64,000 nucleotides of DNA from Streptomyces griseoluteus (GCA_000717735.1 JOBE01000014.1:62001-126000), one strand, 5' to 3'. Positions 14,781-24,675 are shown, numbered from the stretch's first letter. Made by a program: numbers and translations. The notes: generated by a model not told the origin, from the letters alone.

Positions 14781-15562
14781 GCACCCCGGTGATCCACGAC
14801 CCGACGACCCTTCCGTCGGACGACAACGTGAACCCGTACACCTTCTGCGTGGAGCTGAAGGGCTCCCAGTGGTTCCTGCAGAAGGGCAAGATGATCGCCT
14901 ACTACGGGCGGATCGAGTTCAACGGCATCGGGCACGGGCGGCTCGACCGGCTGGTCCGCACCTCCTTCCACTCGCCGCTGCACGCGAGCGACTGGGTGGT
15001 CGCGGAGGGCAGCGGGAAGATGCTGCTCGCGGACCGGGCGTTCGACGTGAACTCGTTCGACCTGGACCAGGGGAACCTGACGATCCGCTCGGGCAACCTC
15101 CTCGCCTACGAGCCGACCCTCGCGCTGAAGCAGTCGATCGTGCCGGGCTTCGTGACGCTGATCGGCACGGGCAAGTTCGTGGCCGCGTCGAACGGTCCCG
15201 TGGTCTTCATGGAGCCGCCGATGCGGGTGGACCCGCAGGCGCTGGTCGGCTGGGCGGACTGCCCGTCCCCCTGCCACCACTACGACCACGGCTACATGAC
15301 GGGCGTGATGGGCGGCGTACGGGCGCTGACGGGCATCGGGGGCACCTCGGGCGAGGAGCACCAGTTCGAGTTCGTGGGCGCGGGCACGGTCCTGCTCCAG
15401 TCGACGGAGCTGCTGATGCCGGACCGGGCGATCGGCGGTCCGCCGGCGCAGGCGGGCGTCCCGGGCGGTCATGGATCGCACGGTTCAGGCCAGGCGGTCC
15501 AGGGCTCGGCACCGCGCCTTCCCGGCCAGCTGGGAGACCTTCAGCGTCGCTTCGGTCTGTGA
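14777..15562 (+). CDS. AIM24-family protein (third paralogue)
   Basis: 261 aa. AIM24 core (GKMIAYYGRIEFNGIGHG, GEEHQFEFVGAGTVLLQSTE) plus a flexible Gly/Gln/Pro C-terminal tail of about 45 residues absent from the other two. The WADCPSPCHHYDHGYM insert has a Cys/His cluster that could bind metal. The start is GTG 14777, overlapping the second copy. Confidence 0.9.
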   Translation: MSTPVIHDPTTLPSDDNVNPYTFCVELKGSQWFLQKGKMIAYYGRIEFNGIGHGRLDRLVRTSFHSPLHASDWVVAEGSGKMLLADRAFDVNSFDLDQGNLTIRSGNLLAYEPTLALKQSIVPGFVTLIGTGKFVAASNGPVVFMEPPMRVDPQALVGWADCPSPCHHYDHGYMTGVMGGVRALTGIGGTSGEEHQFEFVGAGTVLLQSTELLMPDRAIGGPPAQAGVPGGHGSHGSGQAVQGSAPRLPGQLGDLQRRFGL

Positions 15563-15618
15563 GCGGTAGTCTGCGGAGGGTGACGCCTTCGAACGCGCGC
15601 TCCCAGACTTCGTCAAGT

Positions 15619-15639
15619 ATTCAACTTCTTAGGTAGAAT
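15619..15639. promoter_or_regulatory. Quasi-palindrome before the second MarR gene
   Basis: ATTCAACTT..GTAGAAT is imperfectly symmetrical over 21 bp and ends 6 bp before the ATG at 15646. An overlapping AAGT-N5-ACTT pair sits at 15615-15627. This AT-rich patch in a GC-rich genome is a likely promoter and MarR operator. Confidence 0.45.
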
Positions 15640-15645
15640 CCACAT

Positions 15646-16122
15646 ATGGAGACCGAGACCGCCACCCCGTGGCTCACCGATGGCGAGCAGTGCGCCTGGC
15701 GCACCTTCCTGGACGTACAGAGGATGCTGACGTACCAGCTGGAGAGGGACCTCCAGCCGTTCGGTCTGACGATGAACGACTACGAGATCCTCGTGAACCT
15801 CTCGGAGTCGGCGGAGCGGCGGCTGCGCATGAGCGACCTGGCCGCGGCCACCCTCCAGTCGAAGAGCCGGCTCTCCCACCAGATCACCCGCATGGAGAAC
15901 GCCGGGCTCGTCCGGCGCGAGAACTGCGAGTCCGACCGGCGCGGGCTGTACGCCGTCCTCACCGACGACGGCATGGAGACCATGCGCAAGGTCGCCCCGC
16001 ATCACGTCGAGTCGGTGCGCAAGCACTTCATCGACCAGATCGGCGCGGAGGCCCTCGGAGACCTCCACGAGTCCCTGAAGCCGGTCGCGGAGCAGCTCCG
16101 CGGACGGCGCGGGAAGCCGTGA
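15646..16122 (+). CDS. MarR-family transcriptional regulator
   Basis: 158 aa. Winged helix: PFGLTMNDYEILVNLSES, RLRMSDLAAATLQSKSRLSHQITRMENAGLV and the wing CESDRRGLYAVLTDDGMETM. The start is ATG 15646. It is convergent with meaB across a shared terminator. The likely autoregulatory sequence overlaps its own promoter. The effector is unknown. Confidence 0.9.
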   Translation: METETATPWLTDGEQCAWRTFLDVQRMLTYQLERDLQPFGLTMNDYEILVNLSESAERRLRMSDLAAATLQSKSRLSHQITRMENAGLVRRENCESDRRGLYAVLTDDGMETMRKVAPHHVESVRKHFIDQIGAEALGDLHESLKPVAEQLRGRRGKP

Positions 16123-16140
16123 CCTGACAGAGAACGGACG

Positions 16141-16176
16141 AAAGGGCCTCCCCGGTGAACGCCGGGGAGGCCCTTT
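16141..16176. terminator. Bidirectional terminator between MarR and meaB
   Basis: A 15-bp perfect stem AAAGGGCCTCCCCGG / CCGGGGAGGCCCTTT with a 6-nt loop, between convergent stops. Confidence 0.88.
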
Positions 16177-16202
16177 CCCGTACCCATCAGTTTCCGGTCA
16201 CG

Positions 16203-17165
16203 TCAGTTTCCGGTCAGGCTCGCGACCAGTTCGTCCGAGGCCGCGTACGGGTCGAGGTCGCCCGCCACGATCCGCTCCGCGAGCGCGTCCAGGCGCCGGT
16301 CGCCGTGCAGGTCCCCGATCTTCTCGCGCAGGGCCGTGACCGCGATGGTCTCGACCTCGCGCGCGGCACGGGAGCGGCGGCGCTCCGCCAGGACCCCGTG
16401 CTCCTCCATCCAGGCGCGGTGCTTCTCCAGGGCCTCCACGACCTCATCGATGCCCTCGCCGCGCGCCGCGACCGTCTTGACGATCGGCGGCCGCCAGTCG
16501 CCGGGACCGCGAGCCTCGCCCAGGCCCAGCATGTGGTTGAGCTCGCGGGCGGTGGCGTCCGCGCCGTCCCGGTCGGCCTTGTTCACCACGTACACGTCGC
16601 CGATCTCCAGGATGCCCGCCTTCGCGGCCTGGATCCCGTCGCCCATGCCCGGCGCGAGGAGGACCACCGAGGTGTCGGCCTGGGAGGCGATCTCGACCTC
16701 GGACTGCCCGACGCCGACGGTCTCCACGAGGATCACCTCGCAGCCGGCCGCGTCCAGGACGCGGATGGCCTGCGGGGCGGACCAGGCGAGGCCGCCCAGA
16801 TGGCCGCGGGTCGCCATGGAGCGGATGTAGACGCCCGGGTCGGAGGCGTGCTCCGACATCCGGACCCGGTCGCCGAGGAGCGCTCCCCCGCTGAACGGCG
16901 AGGACGGGTCGACGGCCAGGACGCCGACCCGCCTGCCCGCCCGCCGGTAGGCGGAGACGAGGGCGGACGTCGACGTCGACTTGCCGACGCCGGGCGAGCC
17001 CGTCAGGCCGACCACGTACGCGCCGCCGGTGAGCGGCGCGAGGGCCGCCATCACCTCGCGCAGCTGCGGGGACGCCCCCTCCACGAGCGAGATCAGCCGG
17101 GCCACGGCCCGCGGCCTGCCCTCCCGTGCCTGGGCGACGAGTTCGGGGACGTCCACCATCTGCAC
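16203..17165 (-). CDS. meaB: Methylmalonyl-CoA mutase-associated GTPase MeaB
   Basis: 320 aa. G3E-type P-loop GTPase: Walker A GSPGVGKS (56-63), VDPSSPFSGGALLGDRVRM, ETVGVGQSE (147-155) and the base-specificity motif NKAD (194-197), with a C-terminal helical dimerisation segment. MeaB chaperones adenosylcobalamin loading and protects B12 mutases; candidate clients are methylmalonyl-CoA mutase (not in the window) and IcmA. The start is GTG 17165, with AAGGAG six bases upstream, 18 bp after the thiolase stop, so the two form an operon. Confidence 0.95.
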   Translation of the reverse strand: MQMVDVPELVAQAREGRPRAVARLISLVEGASPQLREVMAALAPLTGGAYVVGLTGSPGVGKSTSTSALVSAYRRAGRRVGVLAVDPSSPFSGGALLGDRVRMSEHASDPGVYIRSMATRGHLGGLAWSAPQAIRVLDAAGCEVILVETVGVGQSEVEIASQADTSVVLLAPGMGDGIQAAKAGILEIGDVYVVNKADRDGADATARELNHMLGLGEARGPGDWRPPIVKTVAARGEGIDEVVEALEKHRAWMEEHGVLAERRRSRAAREVETIAVTALREKIGDLHGDRRLDALAERIVAGDLDPYAASDELVASLTGN

Positions 17166-17183
17166 TGCTCCTTAGGTACGGAA

Positions 17184-18392
17184 CTACTTGCCGTTGCCGG
17201 GGACGCGAACGATCAGCGCGTCGCCCTGACCGCCGCCGCCGCAGAGTGCCGCGGCGCCGATGCCGCCGCCGCGCCGCTTGAGCTCCAGGGCCAGGTGCAG
17301 CACCACGCGGGCACCGGACATGCCGATCGGGTGGCCGAGGGCGATGGCGCCACCGTTGACGTTCACCTTCTCGGGGGTAACGCCGAGGTCCTTCATTGAC
17401 TGCACGGCGACCGCGGCGAAGGCCTCGTTGATCTCGATCAGGTCGAGGTCGTCGACGGTCAGGCCGTCCTTCTTCAGGGCGTGCTGGATCGCGTTGGACG
17501 GCTGCGACTGGAGCGAGTTGTCCGGCCCCGCCACGTTGCCGTGGGCGCCGATCTCGGCGATCCACTCCAGGCCCAGCTCCTCGGCCTTGGCCTTGCTCAT
17601 GACGACGACGGCGGCGGCGCCGTCGGAGATCTGCGAGGAGGTGCCGGCGGTGATCGTGCCGTCCTTGGCGAAGGCGGGACGGAGCTTGCCGAGGGACTCG
17701 GCGGTGGTCTCCGCGCGGATGCCCTCGTCCTTGGAGAAGACGACCGGCTCGCCCTTGCGCTGCGGGATCTCGACCGGGGTGATCTCGGCCTCGAAGATGC
17801 CGTTCTTCTGGGCGGCGGCGGCGCGCTGGTGCGAGAGGGCGGCGATCTCGTCCTGGTCGGGGCGCTGGATGCCCAGGCGGGTGTTGTGCTTCTCGGTGGA
17901 CTCGCCCATGGCGATGTTCTCGAAGGCGTCGGTGAGGCCGTCGTACGCCATCGCGTCGAGCATCTCGATCGCGCCGTACTTGTAGCCCTCACGGGACTTC
18001 GGGAGCAGGTGCGGGGCGTTGGTCATCGACTCCTGGCCGCCGGCGACGACGATGTCGAACTCGCCGGCGCGGATCAGCTGGTCGGCCAGCGCGATGGCGT
18101 CCAGGCCCGACAGACACACCTTGTTGATGGTGAGCGCGGGGACGTTCATGGGGATGCCGGCCTTGACGGCGGCCTGGCGGGCGGGGATCTGGCCGGCACC
18201 CGCCTGGAGCACCTGGCCCATGATCACGTACTGGACCTGACGGCCGTCGATGCCGGCCCGGTCGAGGGCCGCCTTGATGGCGAAGCCGCCGAGGTCCGCG
18301 CCCGAGAAGGACTTGAGCGAACCGAGCAGGCGACCCATGGGCGTGCGGGCGCCCGCGACGATCACTGAGGTGGTACCGGTCGTTCCAGACAT
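17184..18392 (-). CDS. Acetyl-CoA C-acetyltransferase (thiolase)
   Basis: 402 aa. Degradative/biosynthetic thiolase fold with nucleophile Cys93 ([10 protein letters not shown]), the [16 protein letters not shown]is block, and the second catalytic Cys in [11 protein letters not shown]. It condenses or cleaves acetoacetyl-CoA. The start is ATG 18392. It is the first gene of an operon with meaB and is divergent from methylmalonyl-CoA epimerase, which ties C4 acyl-CoA supply to the B12 mutase pathway. Confidence 0.95.
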   Translation of the reverse strand: MSGTTGTTSVIVAGARTPMGRLLGSLKSFSGADLGGFAIKAALDRAGIDGRQVQYVIMGQVLQAGAGQIPARQAAVKAGIPMNVPALTINKVCLSGLDAIALADQLIRAGEFDIVVAGGQESMTNAPHLLPKSREGYKYGAIEMLDAMAYDGLTDAFENIAMGESTEKHNTRLGIQRPDQDEIAALSHQRAAAAQKNGIFEAEITPVEIPQRKGEPVVFSKDEGIRAETTAESLGKLRPAFAKDGTITAGTSSQISDGAAAVVVMSKAKAEELGLEWIAEIGAHGNVAGPDNSLQSQPSNAIQHALKKDGLTVDDLDLIEINEAFAAVAVQSMKDLGVTPEKVNVNGGAIALGHPIGMSGARVVLHLALELKRRGGGIGAAALCGGGGQGDALIVRVPGNGK

Positions 18393-18529
18393 GAGGCACG
18401 GCCCCTAGGGATGAGAAGTGAACGAGGGTTTACCGCCAATGTACTGAGGGGCGCCTCGCCCGGTCACCGGCCAGCCGGTGTGACGGCGCGCACGTTGCGT
18501 AACCACCCTCCCGGCGCTGCACTGGAGGC

Positions 18530-18982
18530 ATGCTGACGCGAATCGACCACATCGGGATCGCCTGTTTCGACCTGGACAAGACTGTCGAGTTCTACCGTGC
18601 GACGTACGGGTTCGAGGTCTTCCACTCCGAGGTCAACGAGGAGCAGGGCGTCCGCGAGGCCATGCTCAAGATCAACGACACTTCGGACGGCGGGGCCTCC
18701 TACCTCCAGCTCCTGGAGCCGACCCGGGAGGACTCGGCGGTGGGCAAGTGGCTCGCCAAGAACGGCGAGGGCGTGCACCACATCGCCTTCGGGACCGCGG
18801 ACGTCGACGGAGACGCCGAGGCCATCCGCGGCAAGGGCGTACGGGTCCTCTACGACCAGCCGCGGATCGGCTCGATGGGCTCCCGGATCACCTTCCTGCA
18901 CCCCAAGGACTGCCACGGCGTGCTCACCGAACTGGTCACCTCCGCCGAGCCGTCCGCTGACCACTCCTCAGCGGAGCACTGA
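18530..18982 (+). CDS. mce: Methylmalonyl-CoA epimerase
   Basis: 150 aa. Vicinal-oxygen-chelate protein with both half-domains. Likely metal ligands are His7 (RIDHIGIA), Gln60 (YLQLLEP), His84 (GVHHIAFG) and Glu134 (LTELV). It interconverts (2R)- and (2S)-methylmalonyl-CoA, linking propionyl-CoA carboxylase to methylmalonyl-CoA mutase. The ATG at 18530 has GGAGG four bases upstream. It is divergent from the thiolase-meaB operon over 137 bp. Confidence 0.94.
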   Translation: MLTRIDHIGIACFDLDKTVEFYRATYGFEVFHSEVNEEQGVREAMLKINDTSDGGASYLQLLEPTREDSAVGKWLAKNGEGVHHIAFGTADVDGDAEAIRGKGVRVLYDQPRIGSMGSRITFLHPKDCHGVLTELVTSAEPSADHSSAEH

Positions 18983-19167
18983 CCTCCGGATTCCTGGCCC
19001 GGTAGAGTGGGCGACTCCGGGCCGGGGCCGGTCGGGGCCGCTCCGTGCGGCACCGAAGTCGGGATGTCGGGGTCGTCCGATCTGTCACGATCCCCCGGGG
19101 GTCCGTCCTCGGCCGTGAGGGCGGTGCTCGTTGGAGTGTTGCGACCAGGGGACGGATGGACCGCGCA

Positions 19168-22100
19168 GTGCGGGGCTACGAACGCCAGGAGAGCCACCGA
19201 GCTGAAGACGACCATCTCGCCAGGTTCGAAGCCGAGATGGACCGGCTGAAGACCGAGCGCGAGAAGGCCGTCCAGCACGCCGAGGACCTCGGATACCAGG
19301 TCGAGGTCTTGCGCGCCAAGCTCCACGAGGCGCGCCGCACCATCGCGTCCCGACCCGCGTACGACAGCGCGGACATCGGCTACCAGGCCGAGCAGCTGCT
19401 GCGGAACGCGCAGGCGCAGGCCGAGCAGCTGCGCCAGGACGCCGAGCGCGAGCTGCGCGAGGCCCGCGCCCAGACCCAGCGCATCCTCCAGGAGCACGCC
19501 GAGCACCAGGCCCGGCTCCAGGCCGAGCTGCACAACGAGGCCGTCCAGCGGCGCCAGCAGCTGGACCAGGAGCTCAACGAGCGCCGCCAGACCGTCGAGG
19601 CGCACGTCAACGAGAACGTCGCCTGGGCCGAGCAGCTCCGCGCCCGTACGGAGTCCCAGGCCCGCCGCCTGATGGAGGAGTCCCGCGCGGAGGCCGAGCA
19701 GTCGCTCGCCGCCGCCCGCGCCGAGGCCACCCGCCTCGCCGAGGAGACCAGCCGCCGGGTCGGCGCGGAGGCCGAAGCGGCGCGTGCCGAGGCCGAAGCG
19801 ATTCTGCTGCGCGCCCGCAAGGACGCCGAGCGACTCCTCAGCGCCGCCTCGAGCCAGGCGCAGGAGGCCACCAGCCACGCCGAGCAGCTCCGCTCGACCA
19901 CCACCGCGGAGACCGACCAGGCCCGCCGCCAGGCCACCGAGCTCTCCCGCGCCGCAGAGCAGCGCATGCAGGAGGCCGAGGAGAAGCTCCGGCTCGCCCG
20001 CGCCGAGGCCGAGAAGGCCCTCTCCGAGGCCAAGGACGCCGCCGCCCGCCAGATCGCCTCCGCCGAGTCGGTCAACGAGCAGCGCACCCGCACCGCCAAG
20101 ACCGAGATCGCCCGGCTCGTCGGCGAGGCCACCAAGGACGCCGAAGCCCTCAAGGCCGAGGCCGAGGAGAAGCTCCGCGAGGCGACCGCCCACGCGGAGA
20201 AGCTCGTCACCGAGGCCTCCGAGAAGGCCCGTACCGCCGCCGCGGAGGACTCCGCCGCCGCCCTCGCCAAGGCCGCGCGCAACGCCGAGGAGATCCTCAC
20301 CAAGGCGTCCGAGGACGCCCGCGAGACCACCCGCAAGGCCTCCGAGGAGGCCGAGCGGGTCCGCCGCGAGGCCGAGACCGAGGCCGACCGGCTCCGCGCC
20401 CTGGCCGAGGAGCAGGCCGACGAACTGCTCGGCTCGGCCAAGGACGACACCAAGGAGTACCGCGCCAAGACCGTCGAGCTCCAGGAGGAGGCGCGGCGGC
20501 TGCGCGGCGAGGCCGAGCAGCTGCGCGCCGAGGCCATCGACGAGGGCGAGCGGATCCGCGGCGAGGCCCGCCGCGAGGCCGTCCAGCAGATCGAGGAGGC
20601 GGCGAAGACCGCCGAGGAGCTGCTGACCAAGGCGCGTACCGACGCCGACGGGCTGCGCACCAAGGCCGGCGCCGAGAGCGAGCGGGTCAAGTCGGAGGCG
20701 ATGGAGCGCGCCCAGACGCTCCGGACCCAGGCCGAGGAGACCCTTGAGCGCACCCGCGCCGAGGCCGAGCGGCTGCGCGCCGAGGCCGAGGAGCAGGCCG
20801 AGTCGGTCAGGGACGCGGCCGAGAAGGCCGCCGCGGCGCTGCGCGCGGACGCCGAGCGGGCCGCGGAGGCGCGCCGCGCGGAGGCCGCCGAGGAGCTGAC
20901 CCGGCTGCACACCGACGCCGAGGCGAAGGTGGCGGCGGCCGGTGAGGAGCTCACCGACGCGCGTGCCGAGGGCGAGCGGATGCGGCGCGAGGCCGCCGAG
21001 GAGACGGAACGGCTGCGGACCGAGGCCGCCGAGCGCATCCGTACCCTCCAGGAACAGGCCGAGCAGGAGGCCGAGCGGCTGCGCGCCGAGGCCGCGTCGG
21101 ACGCGTCCACGACGCGTACGGAGGCGGAGACCGCGGCGGTACGGCTCCGCACGGAGGCGGCCGAGGAGGCCGAGCGTCTCCGGTCGGAGGCCCAGGAGAC
21201 CGCCGACCGGATGCGGGCCGAGGCCGCCGCGGCCGCCGAGCGGGTGGCCGCCGAGGCCGCCGAAGCGCTCGCCGCCGCGCAGGAGGAGGCCGTCCGGCGC
21301 CGCCGGGAGGCCGAGGAGACCCTCGAGTCGGCCCGTTCCGAGGCCGGCCGGGAGCGCGAGCACGCCCGCGAGCAGTCCGAGGAGCTCCTCGCCGCCGCCC
21401 GCAAGCGGGTCGAGGACGCGCAGGTCGAGGCGCAGCGCCTGGTCGAGGAGGCGGACGCGCGGGCGACCGAGATGGTCACCGCGGCCTCGCGAGCCGCCCA
21501 GGAGGTACGGGACTCGGTCGCGGGCCTGCGGGAGCAGGCCGAGGAGGAGATCGCCGGGCTGCGCAGCGCCGCCGAGCACGCGGCCGAGCGGACGCGTACC
21601 GAGGCGCAGGAGGAGGCGGACCGGGTCCGCGCCGACGCGCACGAGGAGCGGGAGCGGGCCACCGAGGACGCCGGCCGGGTCCGGGCGCGCGCCCACGAGG
21701 AGACGGAGGCCGCGAAGGCGCTGGCCGAGCGGACCGTCACGGACGCGATCGCCGAGGCGGAGAAGCTGCGGTCGGACACCGCGGAGTACGCCCAGCGGGT
21801 ACGGACGGAGGCGACGGACTCCCTCGCCTCCGCCGAGCAGGACGCGGCCCGGACCCGTGCGGACGCCCGGGAGGACGCGAACCGGATCCGTTCGGAGGCC
21901 GCGGAGCGCGCCGAGTCGCTGGTCGGCGAGGCCCGTACGGAGGCGGAGCGGATCGCCGCCGAGGCGGAGCAGGTCCTCGACGAGGCCCGCAAGGCCGCCG
22001 ACAAGCGGCGCAGCGACGCGGCCGAGCAGGCCGACGCGCTCCTCGCGCAGGCGACCGGCGAGGCCGAGCGGCTCACCGCCGAGGCGGTCGAGCTCATGGA

Positions 22101-23625
22101 GACCGCCGAACAGGACGCCCAGCGGCTGCGTACCGAGGCCGAACAGGTCAAGGCCGACGGGGAGGCGCACGCGGAGGCGCTGCGGGCCGCGGCCCTGGCC
22201 GACGGCGAGCAGGTCCTCGACGAGGCCCGCAAGGCCGCCGACAAGCGGCGCTCCGACGCCGCCGAACAGGCCGACGCGCTCCTCGCCGAGGCGACGAGCG
22301 AGGCAGAACGGCTCACCGCCGAGGCGGTCGAGCTCATGGAGACCGCCGAACAGGACGCCCAGCGCCTCCGTTCCGAGGCCGAACAGGTCAAGATCGACGG
22401 AGAGGCGCACGCCCAGGCACTGCGGGCCGCGGCCCTGGCCGACGGCGAGCAGGTCCTCGACGAGGCCCGCAAGGCCGCCGACAAGCGGCGCAGCGACGCC
22501 GCCGAACAGGCCGACGCGCTCCTCGCCGAGGCGACGAGCGAGGCAGAACGGCTCACCCGTGAGGCGAACGCCGAAGCCGAGCGCGTCACCCGTGAGGCCA
22601 ACGCCGAGGCCGGACGCGTCACCCGTGAGGCCGGCGAGCTCGCCGACGCCGTCACGGCGGACGCGCGCGCCGAGGCCGAGGCAACGGTGGGTTCCGCGCG
22701 GCAGGACGCCGAGCGGATCCGTGCCGAGTCGGAGCGGCTGAGGGCCGACGCGGAGGCGGCGGCCGAGCGGATGCGGTCGGAGGCCCGCGAGGAGGCGGAC
22801 CGCACGCTCGACGAGGCGCGCGAGGCCGGCGCCCGGAAGCGTTCCGACGCGGCCGAGCAGGCGGACCAGCTCATCGCCAAGGCCCAGGAGGAGGCACTGC
22901 GCGCCACCACCGAGGCCGAGACGCAGGCGGACACGATGGTCGGCGCGGCCCGCAAGGAGGCCGAGCGGATCGTCGCCGAGGCGACCGTCGAGGGCAACTC
23001 GCTGGTCGAGAAGGCCCGTACGGACGCGGACGAGCTCCTGGTCGGGGCGCGCGGTGACGCGACGGCCATAAGGGACCGGGCCGAGGAGCTGCGCAGCCGG
23101 GTCGAGGGCGAGATCGAGGAGCTGCACGAGCGGGCGCGCCGCGAGAGCGCCGAGCAGATGCGGACGGCGGGCGAGCGGGTCGACAACCTCGTGAAGGCCG
23201 CGACGGAGCAGCGCGCCGAGGCCGAGGAGAAGGCCAAGGAGCTGGTCTCCGAGGCGAGTTCGGAGGCGAGCAAGGTCCGTATCGCCGCGGTCCGCAAGGC
23301 GGAGGCGCTCCTCAAGGAGGCCTCACAGAAGAAGGCGTCGCTCATCGCGGAGGCCGAGGAGATCAAGGCGGAGGCCGAACGCATCAGGGCCGAGGCGCAG
23401 GCGGAGGCCGAGCGGACGGTCGAGGAGGGCCAGCGGGAGCTGGAGGTGCTGGTGCGCCGCCGCAAGGACATCAATGCCGAGATCTCCCGTGTCCAGGACG
23501 TCCTGGAGGCGTTGGAGTCTTTCGAGACGCCTTCCGCCGGGACGAAGTCGGCCGGGGCGGTGGGAGCCAAGGCGGGTGCGTCGGCGGGCTCCACTCGTTC
23601 GGGTGGCAAGCCCCAGGACGGCTAG
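19168..23625 (+). CDS. scy: Scy, coiled-coil polarity scaffold of the hyphal tip
   Basis: 1485 aa from GTG 19168 (VRGYERQE); ATG 19156 is an alternative. After a short conserved head (FEAEMDRLKTEREKA..EDLGYQVEVLRAKLHEARRT), nearly the whole protein is Ala/Glu/Arg-rich coiled coil built on AEAERLRAEAEE-type repeats, ending in a non-coiled Gly/Ser/Ala tail. Scy organises the tip complex with DivIVA and FilP and sets the number of growth sites. At about 1326 aa (recalled) the S. coelicolor protein is shorter. Part of the excess here is an 80-residue repeat present about 2.5 times. filP follows 115 bp downstream. Confidence 0.92.
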   Translation: MRGYERQESHRAEDDHLARFEAEMDRLKTEREKAVQHAEDLGYQVEVLRAKLHEARRTIASRPAYDSADIGYQAEQLLRNAQAQAEQLRQDAERELREARAQTQRILQEHAEHQARLQAELHNEAVQRRQQLDQELNERRQTVEAHVNENVAWAEQLRARTESQARRLMEESRAEAEQSLAAARAEATRLAEETSRRVGAEAEAARAEAEAILLRARKDAERLLSAASSQAQEATSHAEQLRSTTTAETDQARRQATELSRAAEQRMQEAEEKLRLARAEAEKALSEAKDAAARQIASAESVNEQRTRTAKTEIARLVGEATKDAEALKAEAEEKLREATAHAEKLVTEASEKARTAAAEDSAAALAKAARNAEEILTKASEDARETTRKASEEAERVRREAETEADRLRALAEEQADELLGSAKDDTKEYRAKTVELQEEARRLRGEAEQLRAEAIDEGERIRGEARREAVQQIEEAAKTAEELLTKARTDADGLRTKAGAESERVKSEAMERAQTLRTQAEETLERTRAEAERLRAEAEEQAESVRDAAEKAAAALRADAERAAEARRAEAAEELTRLHTDAEAKVAAAGEELTDARAEGERMRREAAEETERLRTEAAERIRTLQEQAEQEAERLRAEAASDASTTRTEAETAAVRLRTEAAEEAERLRSEAQETADRMRAEAAAAAERVAAEAAEALAAAQEEAVRRRREAEETLESARSEAGREREHAREQSEELLAAARKRVEDAQVEAQRLVEEADARATEMVTAASRAAQEVRDSVAGLREQAEEEIAGLRSAAEHAAERTRTEAQEEADRVRADAHEERERATEDAGRVRARAHEETEAAKALAERTVTDAIAEAEKLRSDTAEYAQRVRTEATDSLASAEQDAARTRADAREDANRIRSEAAERAESLVGEARTEAERIAAEAEQVLDEARKAADKRRSDAAEQADALLAQATGEAERLTAEAVELMETAEQDAQRLRTEAEQVKADGEAHAEALRAAALADGEQVLDEARKAADKRRSDAAEQADALLAEATSEAERLTAEAVELMETAEQDAQRLRSEAEQVKIDGEAHAQALRAAALADGEQVLDEARKAADKRRSDAAEQADALLAEATSEAERLTREANAEAERVTREANAEAGRVTREAGELADAVTADARAEAEATVGSARQDAERIRAESERLRADAEAAAERMRSEAREEADRTLDEAREAGARKRSDAAEQADQLIAKAQEEALRATTEAETQADTMVGAARKEAERIVAEATVEGNSLVEKARTDADELLVGARGDATAIRDRAEELRSRVEGEIEELHERARRESAEQMRTAGERVDNLVKAATEQRAEAEEKAKELVSEASSEASKVRIAAVRKAEALLKEASQKKASLIAEAEEIKAEAERIRAEAQAEAERTVEEGQRELEVLVRRRKDINAEISRVQDVLEALESFETPSAGTKSAGAVGAKAGASAGSTRSGGKPQDG
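21968..22557 (+). repeat. 240-bp in-frame tandem repeat in scy (about 2.5 copies)
   Basis: Copies start at 21968, 22208 and 22448, each with GAGCAGGTCCTCGACGAGGC. The period is exactly 240 bp (80 codons). The third copy stops at about 22557. Copies are near-identical at DNA level, including third positions, so the expansion is recent. The unit encodes EQVLDEARKAADKRRSDAAE and the following 60 residues. Eighty residues can be built as six hendecads plus two heptads, so the coiled-coil register could be kept. Confidence 0.95.
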
Positions 23626-23739
23626 CCACTCAAAAGGCTGGACATTCTCCAGATCAAACGGGCATACGCTCGATGACACGCCGCTTCGGCCCCTAGGATT
23701 CCCTCTAACACCTCACCGGTCTCATTCGACAGGAAACCC

Positions 23740-24675
23740 ATGAGCGACACATCCTCCCCCTTCGGCTTCGAGCTCGTGCGGCGCGGTTACGACCGCGGTC
23801 AGGTGGACGACCGCATTACCAAGCTCGTGTCCGACCGTGACAGTGCTCTGTCCCGCATCACCTCTCTGGAGAAGCGCATCGAGGAACTCCACCTCGAGAC
23901 GCAGAACGCCCAGGCGCAGGTCACCGACGCCGAGCCGTCGTACGCGGGACTCGGCGCCCGGGTCGAGAAGATCCTGCGGCTCGCCGAGGAGGAGGCGAAG
24001 GACCTGCGCGAGGAGGCCCGTCGCGCCGCCGAGCAGCACCGCGAGCTGGCCGAGTCGGCCGCCCAGCAGGTGCGCAACGACGCCGAGTCCTTCGCGGCCG
24101 AGCGCAAGTCGAAGGCCGAGGACGAGGGCGTCCGCATCGTCGAGAAGGCGCAGGGCGAGGCCAACACGCTGCGCGCCGAGGCGCAGAAGGACGCGCAGTC
24201 GAAGCGCGAGGAGGCGGACGCCCTCTTCGAGGAGACCCGCGCCAAGGCCGCCCAGGCCGCCGCGGACTTCGAGACCAACCTGGCGAAGCGCCGCGAACAG
24301 TCGGAGCGGGACCTGGCCTCGCGTCAGGCGAAGGCCGAGAAGCGCCTCGCGGAGATCGAGCACCGCGCCGAGCAGCTCCGCCTGGAGGCCGAGAAGCTGC
24401 GGACGGACGCGGAGCGCCGGGCCCGTCAGACGGTGGAGACCGCGCAGCGCCAGGCCGAGGACATCGTGGCCGACGCGAACGCCAAGGCCGACCGGATCCG
24501 TTCGGAGTCGGAGCGCGAGCTCGCGGCCCTGACGAACCGCCGCGACTCGATCAACGCCCAGCTGACCAACGTCCGCGAGATGCTGGCGACGCTGACCGGT
24601 GCCGCGGTGGCGGCGGCCGGCTCCCCGATCGACGACGAGCGTCCGGCGGGCGTTCCTGCCCAGCAGACCCGCTGA
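23740..24675 (+). CDS. filP: FilP, intermediate-filament-like coiled-coil protein
   Basis: 311 aa, the size of S. coelicolor FilP. The N-terminal head FELVRRGYDRGQVDDRI resembles the DivIVA lipid-binding head. A central rod follows (Ala/Glu/Arg-rich heptads and hendecads, about 80-270), then a short tail. It polymerises into filaments that support the growing tip and works with Scy and DivIVA. The ATG at 23740 has AGGAAA upstream. It ends at an intrinsic terminator. Confidence 0.93.
   Translation: MSDTSSPFGFELVRRGYDRGQVDDRITKLVSDRDSALSRITSLEKRIEELHLETQNAQAQVTDAEPSYAGLGARVEKILRLAEEEAKDLREEARRAAEQHRELAESAAQQVRNDAESFAAERKSKAEDEGVRIVEKAQGEANTLRAEAQKDAQSKREEADALFEETRAKAAQAAADFETNLAKRREQSERDLASRQAKAEKRLAEIEHRAEQLRLEAEKLRTDAERRARQTVETAQRQAEDIVADANAKADRIRSESERELAALTNRRDSINAQLTNVREMLATLTGAAVAAAGSPIDDERPAGVPAQQTR

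Noticed and set aside
18850..23609. Two very long minus-strand open frames (over 1400 codons) opposite scy
   Set aside because: They mirror the Ala/Glu/Arg codon pattern of the coiled coil. Their products are Leu/Gly- or Ser/Arg-rich with no domain, and lack a start with a ribosome site.
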